From a bacterium (GTDB lineage Bacteria > Desulfobacterota > Deferrisomatia > Deferrisomatales > BM512), in NCBI GenBank assembly GCA_004322275.1, contig SCTA01000041.1, forward strand, positions 19,123 through 83,122: a DNA stretch of 64,000 nt, in the 5' to 3' direction. Of the stretch, positions 49,772 to 57,128 are shown one piece after another (within the stretch, counting starts at the first letter, position 1; the number at the start of each line of letters is the position of its first letter). Below the pieces are notes generated by a model. The model had not been told where the DNA came from. It saw nothing but the letters and a program-made list of their open reading frames with translations, and did not search any database. Made by a program: the position numbers and the translations under genes.

Positions 49772-50299
49772 ATGTCTGTCACGCCAGCCACAACCGAACG
49801 CATCCGGGGAATCGCAGATGAATGTCTGAACGAACTTATGGAACATCTTCTCCAGAACAGCGTTAACTCCGCTCACATTAAAAACGTCAGGGACAAATTG
49901 CTGGAAATAAAGCATTTGTGCGATGCGGAGGAGGGCTCCCTGCCGCAGCCCCCCACGTCGGCGACACGCAGGAGACTTGGCGGAAGCAAGAAAGAAGACG
50001 TGCTCAAGATCGCCTACGCCATGTCGCGCTTCGACTACCCCATCATAAACGAAATCCTGAAAACCTCTTACAACCAAACCGAAGCGTTCGATTATCTTGA
50101 AAAAATCACCGGCACGAAGGCCACAACCCTCAGAAACCACAGGGATCGCTTTGACCGTCATGTAAAGCAGGAGGCCAGTGCAAGAAAAGGATGGGATGTT
50201 GAGCTTGCTGCGGAATTAAGACCGATCAAGAGGGAATGGGACCAACTGTCGAGGGAGCAGATCAAGGAAGAATTAACTAAAATAATCGGCGCCGCGTGA
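49772..50299 (+). CDS. Orphan protein of unknown function next to the RiPP cluster
   Basis: A 175-residue soluble, helical protein. ATG 49772 has AAGGAGG 8 bases upstream and a consensus promoter. A first helical region (TTERIRGIADECLNELMEHL) is followed by a basic linker (ATRRRLGGSKKED) and a possible helix-turn-helix (YNQTEAFDYLEKITGTKATT, LRNHRDRFDRHV). The layout suggests a DNA-binding protein but no family is recognised. It converges on the peptide ORF of the RiPP cluster across two hairpins. Confidence 0.75.
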   Translation: MSVTPATTERIRGIADECLNELMEHLLQNSVNSAHIKNVRDKLLEIKHLCDAEEGSLPQPPTSATRRRLGGSKKEDVLKIAYAMSRFDYPIINEILKTSYNQTEAFDYLEKITGTKATTLRNHRDRFDRHVKQEASARKGWDVELAAELRPIKREWDQLSREQIKEELTKIIGAA

Positions 50300-50353
50300 T
50301 AGCGAGTCGAAAAACCGTCAGCGGATCGGCTTTTGGCCCATAAAAGACAAAAA

Positions 50354-50377
50354 CCCGTCCCGGTTAAACGGGGCGGG
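50354..50377 (-). terminator. Bidirectional hairpin; best T tract for the minus-strand RiPP transcript
   Basis: CCCGTCCCG (50354-50362) pairs with CGGGGCGGG (50369-50377) with one G-T pair. On the minus strand it is followed by five T, making it a good terminator for the peptide ORF; on the plus strand the tail is CTTTC, weaker. Confidence 0.7.
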
Positions 50378-50395
50378 CTTTCATTCGGGGGATTT

Positions 50396-50423
50396 GGCCC
50401 GGCAGGCTCTCGCCCGCCGGGCC
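50396..50423. terminator. Second hairpin between convergent genes
   Basis: A perfect 8-bp stem GGCCCGGC (50396-50403) with GCCGGGCC (50416-50423), placed 13 bases after the peptide stop on the minus strand. No T tract, so it could stabilise the short peptide mRNA rather than terminate. Confidence 0.5.
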
Positions 50424-50436
50424 GGTTCTTTCCCGG

Positions 50437-50496
50437 TCAGCAGGGATGTACGCTGGACTGCCCGGTAACGCGGGGTTTTACATAGCGGGTCTTCAT
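50437..50496 (-). CDS. Candidate RiPP precursor peptide, 19 residues
   Basis: ATG at 50496 to TGA at 50437 encodes MKTRYVKPRVTGQSSVHPC. GGAGGA lies 5 bases before the ATG, the strongest kind of start signal for so short a frame. Tyr5-Val-Lys-Pro8 forms the YxxP motif that PqqD-like recognition domains bind in several leader peptides (best known in lasso peptides). The remaining GQSSVHPC could be the modified core, ending in Cys. It is the last frame of the cluster, 105 bases after the radical SAM/SPASM gene, and is followed by two hairpins. It is too short for usual gene finders. Family not recognised. Confidence 0.75.
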   Translation of the reverse strand: MKTRYVKPRVTGQSSVHPC

Positions 50497-50601
50497 GGTG
50501 TTCCTCCGCAGGTGGTAGGGTTAATCGGACTTCCTTGCACTAACTGATACGCTAAAAAGCCGACAAGGTTTCTAAAAAAATTCCGGTAACGCAAAATATA
50601 T

Positions 50602-51600
50602 TTATGCAGGTTTCGTGCCCTCTCTCCAGCAGTGCGGATCGGGCGAATTGAATTTGCCGGTAACCGCCAAAGAGCGCGCCGTGCAGCCGCCGAGACACTC
50701 GCCGTAGGCCGAACAGCCGACGCACTTCCCTTCGGCGGTCTTGTTCCTCATCTTCTCCAGAACCTCCGACTCGTTCCATATCTTTTTGAGGCCGTCGGTG
50801 AGGAGATTCCCCAGCGACAGCGGGATGAAGCCGCAGGGGGTGGCGTCGCCGTCCGGCTCGATGTGGAGGGAGAGCTTGCCGCAGGTGGAGCCCTTTACCG
50901 CTCCCTCGGAGGCTTCGCCGAGAAGAGCGATGATAGGGTCGTCGAAGGCGAGCTTCGCCGGGGCGCTTGGCCTCCACGCGAGGGCGTCCTCGTAAAACTC
51001 CTTCCATTCGCCGGGCGGAAGATCGAGCTCGGCGCGGTTCTCCATCCCCCTGCCCGAACACTTGAAATTGTGCAGGTAGACGGTGGATGCGCCCCTCTCG
51101 GCGGCGAGGGTAACTATCTCTTTGTAAGTGGCGATGTTCTTTTTGAAGATGACGGCGCTCACCGTGGATTCCACGCCCGCGTCCCTGAGGTTTTCCACCG
51201 CCTTGAGCGCCCTTTTGAAGCTCCCCGGTCGGTTGCGGAACCAGTCGTGGACCTCCTCCGTCGCCCCGTCGATGCTGACGCCCACGGCGCGAAAACCCGC
51301 CTCTTTGCATTTTTCCGCCGCCTCGGGGGTGCAGAGCCACCCGTTGGTGTTCATCGTGACCTTGAGCCCCTTTTGGGCCGCGTAGGCGGTGACCTCGAAG
51401 AGATGGGGGTACATCAGGGGCTCCCCTCCGCCGAAGTTTATATAGGCCACGCGGTTGTCCGCCAGTTCGTCCACTATGCGGAGGATGTCGGCGAGCGGCA
51501 GCTCCTCCCGCTTCAAACCGCGCGAATAGCAGTGGTTGCAGGAGAAGTTGCAGTCGTAGGAGAGCGTCCAGTTGACTGTAAGGGGGGCGGAAAGTTTCAC
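50602..51600 (-). CDS. Radical SAM/SPASM peptide-modifying enzyme
   Basis: A 332-residue radical SAM enzyme starting with GTG. The SAM cluster motif is CNFSCNHC (C-x3-C-x2-C, near residue 17), then FGGGEPLMYPHL and TMNTNGWLC. The C-terminal SPASM domain supplies auxiliary-cluster cysteines: CGKLSLHIEPDGDATPCGF, then CVGCSAYGECLGGCTARS and a final PDPHC. This architecture is that of PqqE, mycofactocin and sactipeptide maturases. The preceding gene is a PqqD-like peptide-binding protein (1-base gap) and the following one is the 19-residue peptide. Predicted to crosslink or otherwise modify that peptide. Confidence 0.92.
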   Translation of the reverse strand: MKLSAPLTVNWTLSYDCNFSCNHCYSRGLKREELPLADILRIVDELADNRVAYINFGGGEPLMYPHLFEVTAYAAQKGLKVTMNTNGWLCTPEAAEKCKEAGFRAVGVSIDGATEEVHDWFRNRPGSFKRALKAVENLRDAGVESTVSAVIFKKNIATYKEIVTLAAERGASTVYLHNFKCSGRGMENRAELDLPPGEWKEFYEDALAWRPSAPAKLAFDDPIIALLGEASEGAVKGSTCGKLSLHIEPDGDATPCGFIPLSLGNLLTDGLKKIWNESEVLEKMRNKTAEGKCVGCSAYGECLGGCTARSLAVTGKFNSPDPHCWREGTKPA

Positions 51601-51601
51601 G

Positions 51602-51928
51602 TCATTCTCCGGGCAAGAGCCAACCGCGCGCGCGGGAGGCGTTTACGAAGCCCAAAACGTCGGGCAGTATCTCTTCGGCGGGGGCGTCGTAGGCTTCCGC
51701 CAGTTTGAGGGCTATCCCCTCCGCGTCGAGGGTTCCGTCGCAGAGCATCCATATCTCGCCCGCGATGAGGTTTAGTTCGTGCATCTGGCCCGCGTCTACT
51801 ATGATTACCCAACCGCGCTCGGCAGCGCACTCGTCGCCCGCGTCGAGGGCGGTTACAATCGCGTCGCGCTCCTCGGGCTCGTCGCGCCAGACGATGTCTG
51901 GGTTTCTCTCCACAACTCCCATCTTCAT
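51602..51928 (-). CDS. PqqD-family peptide recognition protein (RRE)
   Basis: A 108-residue protein. VERNPDIVWRDEPEERDAIV opens a PqqD-type winged helix; after a beta hairpin (GWVIIVDAGQMHELNLIAGE) come the hallmark IWMLCDGTLDAEGIALKLAE and AYDAPAEEILPDVLGFVN helices. Such proteins bind the leader peptide and present it to the radical SAM enzyme. Start at 51928 overlaps the beta-helix gene by 4 bases; the ATG at 51922 has better ribosome binding site spacing. Confidence 0.88.
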   Translation of the reverse strand: MKMGVVERNPDIVWRDEPEERDAIVTALDAGDECAAERGWVIIVDAGQMHELNLIAGEIWMLCDGTLDAEGIALKLAEAYDAPAEEILPDVLGFVNASRARGWLLPGE

Positions 51929-52767
51929 TTCCTCTCGAAGCGGGTTTCGGAAAGAGGCTCGTAGTTTATCCTGCCGATGCCCCCGGAATCCTCCGCGTCG
52001 AAGATCTTCTTTTCCACGTTCTCTTTGCCGGAGGCGAACCAGTTCCCCGGCAGGGAGAGGTTTTCAGCCTGCCCTTCGCCGATTTTCAGGTCGTACTCGA
52101 CGTTGTCGAAATTGTTTTTTTCGACGGACGGAGAGGTTATGCCGCTCCTGAAAAAGATACCCGTGAGATTGCCCGTGAAATCGGAGTTTTTTACCGTCAG
52201 CCCGCTTGAGTTGAGGCAGCGGATGCCTATCTTGTTGTCCTTGAAGACCGAGCCGAAGACCTGCAGCTTGTCGGCTTTGCAGCGAAGTCCGCCGTAATTT
52301 CCCTCGAAGACGCAGTTCTCGATGAAGGCGGGGGTATCGTGGATGTGAAGCGCCCATCCGGCGCGCTCGAAGCGGGCGTTTTTGATCGAAACCGCCCTGG
52401 CCTTCTGCACGGAGATCATGTCTTGGGCCTCGCCGGGGGTTGCCTTGCCGATGTTGCGGAAAATCACCGGCTTTTCAGGAGAGCCCGTTACGTTCAGTTC
52501 CCCCTTTACGGTTACCCAGGGGAATTCGTCGACGAGCATGTATTCGGGAAGGGCGAACTCGATAAGAGCGCCTTCCTCGATGCGAAGCGAGCCGGAAGGA
52601 TATACAACGACCTCCTTGTCCAGCACTATATGACCGGTCCAGACGGTTTTTCCCAGTATCCGGATTGTCCTGCAGTCGCAGGGCTCCTCAATCCTCTCGG
52701 CTGCGAAAGAGAGGGCAAAAAAGAGAACCGCCAGAACCATCAGGGGCGCGAAAAGCAATTTTCTCAT
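51925..52767 (-). CDS. Exported right-handed beta-helix protein (NosD-like)
   Basis: A 280-residue protein with a signal peptide (LLFAPLMVLAVLFFALSFAA). From residue 95 it shows short parallel-beta-helix rungs such as AVSIKNARFERAGWALHIHD, FIENCVFEGNYGGLRC and LTVKNSDFTGNLTGIFFRSG, the pattern of NosD and pectate-lyase-like folds. A CDC motif follows the signal. In nitrous oxide reductase systems NosD helps metal-site assembly; here a periplasmic scaffold or binding role is inferred. It overlaps both neighbours by 4 bases. Confidence 0.85.
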   Translation of the reverse strand: MRKLLFAPLMVLAVLFFALSFAAERIEEPCDCRTIRILGKTVWTGHIVLDKEVVVYPSGSLRIEEGALIEFALPEYMLVDEFPWVTVKGELNVTGSPEKPVIFRNIGKATPGEAQDMISVQKARAVSIKNARFERAGWALHIHDTPAFIENCVFEGNYGGLRCKADKLQVFGSVFKDNKIGIRCLNSSGLTVKNSDFTGNLTGIFFRSGITSPSVEKNNFDNVEYDLKIGEGQAENLSLPGNWFASGKENVEKKIFDAEDSGGIGRINYEPLSETRFERK

Positions 52768-53822
52768 GTCTTTTCCCTCATAAGGCCGAAAGAGGCGAGA
52801 AGCGCGAACCCCGCCAGAATCGCGGCTTTCCCCTGCGGGGGCACTCCCGCCGAGGTGGCTCCAAGATACCAGTTCTGCACCAGTATCGCACCAGCAACCA
52901 TGCCGAGGCATACCGTCCAAGCGTCCATATCGCCCTCCCCGGCCTTGATTATCTGCCGGAAGGGGCAGCCTCCGGCCAGAATCGCCGCCCAGCCGGTGAG
53001 AGCCATCCCGAGGAAACCCCAGAGAGGCTCCAGATGCGCTCCGGGCTGGTCGAAGTAGCCGGGAGCGAACTGCCCGGTGAGAAGGTTGGCCCCGAAAGCG
53101 GCTACGAGGGCGGTAACAAGCCCCGCGCCTGACAAAAGCGAGCGGGTGAGGAAGATATCCCTCACCGAGCCGGTCACGCAAAAGCGCGAGCGCTGGCAAA
53201 GACCGCCTACAAGAAGCCCCCCGCCGAGCGAGGCCCAGAGCGGCGCGTGAAGCGCCCCGCCGCCTATCGGGGAGACGAGCAGGGGGCCGCCCGCAACAGC
53301 CATTATAGTCAAAATCGTCATGGCGGCCATAGCGGCGGCGAAAACCGGAGCGGAGCCTTTCCTCGGGCTGCCGAAAATCTTCGGATCGGGGCCGGAGAGG
53401 GCTTTCAGCCCTACCCGGACACCGGCGAGAAGGCCAAGCGCTCCCGCGACCGCCGTAAGGTCCCCCCCGGCGAGACGAAGCACCATCTTTATCGGGCAGC
53501 CGATGAAGATTGCCGAGCCCACTATCATCAGAAAGCCGAGAAGGGCGGCCCCTGCCCCTCCGCCGGAGGAGCGGGGCCGAAGTTCCCTGGTCAGCGCAGC
53601 CATCGCGAAGCTGCCGAGCAGAAAGCCCAAAAGCTCGGGGCGGATGTACTGCATTCTGGGGTTAGAGTGAAGCCCGAGGGCTCCCGCGAAATTCTCAAGG
53701 AAGCAGGAGATGCAGATTCCGGTGTTCGCCGGGTTCCCGAGCCACGCGAGGAGGCTCCCCGCGACCCCGAGCGCGAGCCCGGCGGCAGCCATCCACTTCA
53801 CCTCGCGGCTAAGCCCCCTCAT
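52764..53822 (-). CDS. YedE/YeeE-type selenium or sulfur transporter
   Basis: A 352-residue membrane protein with about nine to ten hydrophobic segments and paired cysteine motifs: NTGICISCFLENFAGALG, GCPIKMVLRLAGGDL, GLCQRSRFCVTGSVRDIF, and GGCPFRQIIKAGEGDMDA. The motif set matches the YedE family associated with selenium metabolism and the related TsuA thiosulfate importer. ATG 53822 overlaps the TPR gene by 4 bases. Its presence in a RiPP cluster hints that sulfur or selenium supply is part of the pathway. Confidence 0.87.
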   Translation of the reverse strand: MRGLSREVKWMAAAGLALGVAGSLLAWLGNPANTGICISCFLENFAGALGLHSNPRMQYIRPELLGFLLGSFAMAALTRELRPRSSGGGAGAALLGFLMIVGSAIFIGCPIKMVLRLAGGDLTAVAGALGLLAGVRVGLKALSGPDPKIFGSPRKGSAPVFAAAMAAMTILTIMAVAGGPLLVSPIGGGALHAPLWASLGGGLLVGGLCQRSRFCVTGSVRDIFLTRSLLSGAGLVTALVAAFGANLLTGQFAPGYFDQPGAHLEPLWGFLGMALTGWAAILAGGCPFRQIIKAGEGDMDAWTVCLGMVAGAILVQNWYLGATSAGVPPQGKAAILAGFALLASFGLMREKT

Positions 53823-54289
53823 TCGCAGCCCCCGTTGAGCTTGCGGACAAGAAACTGCAAATCGGCGATTCCGGCGGGACGCTGCCCCTTCCACGGGCCG
53901 TTCCTGAGTCCGTCGAGGTTTTTCAGCACCTTTTCCCTGGCCTTGAAGGGGCCGCCCTTGTCGAAGAGGGAGGGGTTCTTTTCGGCGGCTTTCCTGTAGT
54001 GGAAAAGAGCCTGCTGGTATGCGCCCTCGGCGTAAGCGAGCTCGCCCAGAAAGTAGAGCGCAGCGCCGGGGTAGGGCCCCTTCTCCGAGCGCTTGCGGAG
54101 TTCCAGCAGGGCCTCGTCGGTCCTGCCCTCTTCCAGCGCCGCAGAAAGCTCTTTGTAGGCGCTCTCCACCTCGGCGGGGCTAACGTAAACGGCGGCGGCC
54201 CTGGGCAGCCTAACGTAGCCCGCGCCGTACCAGAGCGCGCCCGCGAGGCACAAAACGACGAAGAGAACGTTAAAAGCCCTCGCCGCCAT
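53819..54289 (-). CDS. Small membrane-anchored TPR protein
   Basis: A 156-residue protein with an N-terminal anchor (FNVLFVVLCLAGALWYGAGY) and two to three TPR units (LEEGRTDEALLELRKRSEKG, ALYFLGELAYAEGAYQQALF). It ends CE after LVRKLNGG. The ATG at 54289 is chosen because it overlaps the upstream stop (TGATG). Likely a periplasmic scaffold for the other cluster proteins; not assigned to a named family. Confidence 0.8.
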   Translation of the reverse strand: MAARAFNVLFVVLCLAGALWYGAGYVRLPRAAAVYVSPAEVESAYKELSAALEEGRTDEALLELRKRSEKGPYPGAALYFLGELAYAEGAYQQALFHYRKAAEKNPSLFDKGGPFKAREKVLKNLDGLRNGPWKGQRPAGIADLQFLVRKLNGGCE

Positions 54290-55188
54290 CAGTATTCCTC
54301 GTAGGGAGGCATTTTCGCGGCCTTCGCCCACCTGAGCAGAATGTCGTACTCGGAAAGGGGAAGCTCGTCGAAACCGTCTATCTGCGCCCTCTTGAGTATC
54401 TTTACGGTCTCCCCGCCGGTCTCCGCCGTAGTTTCCGCGTCGGCCGCGAGGAGCGCCTTCTTAACCGCCCCGGCCCACTTTTCCTCCACCTTCGGCGAGA
54501 CTCCGAAGGTGCAGTAGGGGGCGAGATCGGATTTGGCTATTACCCGAAAATCGTTGGGGGCGACCTTGCCCTCGGCGGTCATCTCTTCGAGGTCGATGAG
54601 GGGGGCCGCTCCGGCGTCGTATGCGCCGTAGAGCACCGAGTAGATAATCTTCTCGTGCTTCCAGGTGCCCTGCGGGAAGGAGTAGGGCCCGAGATCCTTC
54701 TCCGGATCGACGCCCTTTTCCAGCATGAGCGCGTACTGCGACAAAAAGCCGTAGGGCGCCCACTGGGGGCCGAAGATGAGCCTCTTGCCGCGAAGGTCCT
54801 CGATGGTTTTAATCGGGGAATCCTGCCGGACGATTATCGTACCCCGGGTTTTCGAGCCGAAGGCTCCGCGCCTTTCCGATACCAGAAGCTTTGTCCCGTG
54901 CTTTTTGGAGAGCGCGGCGAAAATGAGCGAATTCGAGTGGGTGAAGTCGAAATCCCCGCGCAGGTAGGCGTCCTCGAAGTCCATCGTGTCGAGGTAGACG
55001 GACTCGAACTTCGCGCCCGTGGCTTTCGAGAGGTAGGCGGTCAGCCCCTCGAATCGCCCTTTGGACTCCTCGGGGGAGTTGCAGATCATGTAGCCGATCC
55101 TGAAGACAGGGGCGTCCTGAGAGCAGCCCGCCAGCAAAAAAGTCAAAAGCAGCGCGGCCAGAAGGACCGCGAATTTCCTATTCGGCAT
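54289..55188 (-). CDS. PhnD-like substrate-binding lipoprotein
   Basis: A 299-residue lipoprotein (lipobox FLLAGC, Cys22) of the phosphate/phosphite/phosphonate-binding type: FRIGYMICNSPEESKGRFEG, LRGDFDFTHSNSLIFAAL, then TRGTIIVRQDSPIKTIEDLR and GKRLIFGPQWAP. No phosphonate ABC permease or ATPase is nearby, so it may be a sensor or binding subunit for the Fe-S membrane protein instead of a transporter part. It overlaps the next gene upstream by 11 bases. Confidence 0.88.
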   Translation of the reverse strand: MPNRKFAVLLAALLLTFLLAGCSQDAPVFRIGYMICNSPEESKGRFEGLTAYLSKATGAKFESVYLDTMDFEDAYLRGDFDFTHSNSLIFAALSKKHGTKLLVSERRGAFGSKTRGTIIVRQDSPIKTIEDLRGKRLIFGPQWAPYGFLSQYALMLEKGVDPEKDLGPYSFPQGTWKHEKIIYSVLYGAYDAGAAPLIDLEEMTAEGKVAPNDFRVIAKSDLAPYCTFGVSPKVEEKWAGAVKKALLAADAETTAETGGETVKILKRAQIDGFDELPLSEYDILLRWAKAAKMPPYEEY

Positions 55189-55642
55189 CTATTACGGCCT
55201 TTCTCGCGGCTTTCTTGGGGTCTTCGGCCGACTCAGCGGCGCTTTTCATTCCGGGTGAGGAGAAAAACCCGCCGATGATCCCGAGCGCCCGTTCGAGGGT
55301 AGTAAAACGGATATCTTCCCTTATGTCGGGGCGAAGCCAGATTACCGCCTCGCCGAAGGAGGGCGCGGCGCCTCCGGCCATGCTCACCGCCCCTTTCGGG
55401 GCAGGGCTGGCGGAAGGAAGTATCTTTACGTCGATCTTCTCTTCGGCGAAGGCTTTTTCTACGTCCTCGACTTCGATGAACAAGGGAGCAATTCCCGTCT
55501 TTTCCTCCACGAAGTAGCCGAGCGCGTAGGAGTAGAGGGCGTCGGGGCGCTCCTTACCCACGCCGACGCGAAGCTCCGCGCCGAAACAGGCGAGAGCGGC
55601 GGCGGGAAGAAGGAGAAGGGGGGCAAGCCAGGCAAGGCGCAT
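55178..55642 (-). CDS. Short PhnD-like exported protein
   Basis: A 154-residue protein with a signal peptide (WLAPLLLLPAAALACFG). The mature N terminus ELRVGVGKERPDALYSYALG resembles the first lobe of PhnD-type binding proteins, and VIWLRPDIREDIRFTTLERA resembles their hinge region, but it is about half length. Either a reduced binding protein or a partner of the full-length one encoded next. No frameshift is apparent. Confidence 0.75.
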   Translation of the reverse strand: MRLAWLAPLLLLPAAALACFGAELRVGVGKERPDALYSYALGYFVEEKTGIAPLFIEVEDVEKAFAEEKIDVKILPSASPAPKGAVSMAGGAAPSFGEAVIWLRPDIREDIRFTTLERALGIIGGFFSSPGMKSAAESAEDPKKAARKAVIDAE

Positions 55643-55650
55643 CCGGGTTT

Positions 55651-57114
55651 TCAGCCCCCCCCGAAGAGCCAGTGCCGTATGAGAGCCCCGTAGAGAACGG
55701 CCACTGCAAGAAAAGCGGCGTAGTGAATCCCCTTGCCCGCCTTCCCGAGGCTGTCTCCCCAAGCTTTTTTCGTTTCCGCGAGCCCCGCGATTACTCCCAG
55801 GAGGAGCAGACCCATAGCCACCCACCTAAGGACGGGCAGGGGCAGGAACATCTGGGGAAGGGGAAGGGTTTTAGAGACGTTTATCGCCATGTAGGTCGCC
55901 GCCCCGGTGGGGTCGTAGACCAGATAGGGGGCGTAGGGCCCCTTGGCGTTTAGCTTCACCAGCGCGAGGGCGGAATGTCCGCCGAAGATTATGCCGGCGA
56001 AGGGGGTGGCGGTGATTTTGAAGCGCTCCCAGAGGGTGAGTCCCTTTTCGGCCTCCCCGGCGCTCTCGGGCGAGGTCGCGGCTGAGGGCTCTTTCGAGTC
56101 TTTCCCCGCGCTTTTAAAGCCGAGGTGGGAGATCAGCGGCCCCGCGAAGAGGATGGCGGCCGGTACGAGCGCGCCGAGCCAGAGGGCGACGACCAGCGAC
56201 GAGGGATGGATTCCGGGAGTCAGCGCGTCGCGCACGGCGGGCCAGGTGCGGGAAAGGGCGAGGGTGACGAGCCCGGTGAGGAAGATGAAAAGAACCCCGG
56301 CGGGCGTGGAGAAGGGGGCGTTTGAGGTCTTCGCCCCGTAAAAGACGCCGAGATTGGATTTTGAACAGTTTCTCACGCATTCGAGGCAAAGCTGGCACTC
56401 CGACCTGTCCATCGTGCGCGGGGTGAGCGCCACCGGGCATCCGCCGCTGAAAATCTTCTTTTGCAGCACCAGCGAGGGGCCGAGGTCCCAACGCTTCCAG
56501 ACGCCCTTTCTCGCCGTGCAGGAGCGGTCTTCGCAGCCGCTGCACTTTTCTCCGTCGATTGGCGCGACGTAAATCCGCGAAAAGCGCGAGTACACGGAGA
56601 GGACCAGCCCCACCGGGCAAAAGAGCTTGCAAAAGGCCGCCCTTCTCCAGACAAGGCCGGAGACGACGGCGAGGACCCCCGCCATGCCGACGAAGGCCGC
56701 CGTGGCGTAAGGGCTTTTGTGGACGTTCCAGTAGAGCGCCCCGCCGAGCCCGGCGAGGAAGATGGCTATCGTCCCGAGCCACGAGAGGGGCGGCTTTGGC
56801 CATGAAAGGTTCAGCCCCAGCCTTCCGAGCCTCTCGGAGACGAACCCGAGCGGACAGATTCCGCACCAGAGCCTTCCCACGAGGGGCACGGTGAGGACGA
56901 GCCCCATGAACCAGAGCACCCAGAAGACCAGGGTAGCGGCGTTTGTGTAGATTAGCGGCCAGGGGTCGGCTATGCCGGGCAGGGACACCCTTCCCCACGC
57001 CGTCCAGAGGAGGGCGAAAAGGCAAAGGAGGGCCACAGACTGGACGATTCTCTGCCAGAGGGGATTTCGCAGGGCCCTGCCCAAAAGGCGGCTGTGGTAA
57101 ATATCTACTGCCAT
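55651..57114 (-). CDS. NapH/NosR-like polyferredoxin membrane protein
   Basis: A 487-residue inner-membrane Fe-S protein. Cysteine motifs: CGICPLGFVSERL after the second TM, CKLFCPVGLVLSVYSRF, CSGCEDRSC with a later GGCPVALTPRT, and CQLCLECVRNC (a 4Fe-4S cluster). About eight to nine TM segments surround them; a soluble insert of about 40 residues (SAATSPESAGEAEK) lies near 360. NapH/NosR/RdxA-type proteins carry electrons from the quinol pool to periplasmic acceptors, so this supplies redox power to the cluster. Confidence 0.9.
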   Translation of the reverse strand: MAVDIYHSRLLGRALRNPLWQRIVQSVALLCLFALLWTAWGRVSLPGIADPWPLIYTNAATLVFWVLWFMGLVLTVPLVGRLWCGICPLGFVSERLGRLGLNLSWPKPPLSWLGTIAIFLAGLGGALYWNVHKSPYATAAFVGMAGVLAVVSGLVWRRAAFCKLFCPVGLVLSVYSRFSRIYVAPIDGEKCSGCEDRSCTARKGVWKRWDLGPSLVLQKKIFSGGCPVALTPRTMDRSECQLCLECVRNCSKSNLGVFYGAKTSNAPFSTPAGVLFIFLTGLVTLALSRTWPAVRDALTPGIHPSSLVVALWLGALVPAAILFAGPLISHLGFKSAGKDSKEPSAATSPESAGEAEKGLTLWERFKITATPFAGIIFGGHSALALVKLNAKGPYAPYLVYDPTGAATYMAINVSKTLPLPQMFLPLPVLRWVAMGLLLLGVIAGLAETKKAWGDSLGKAGKGIHYAAFLAVAVLYGALIRHWLFGGG

Positions 57115-57128
57115 TTTATTGCCAATCT

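Noticed and set aside
50510..50601. Separate promoter for the 19-residue peptide
   Set aside because: TTGTCG with a poor -10 at 17 bases and no GG-N10-GC pair; nothing convincing, so read-through from the radical SAM gene is assumed.
50631..51708. 358-codon open frame opposite the radical SAM/SPASM gene
   Set aside because: The minus-strand frame has the cluster cysteines and SPASM domain; the plus frame has none and no start signal.
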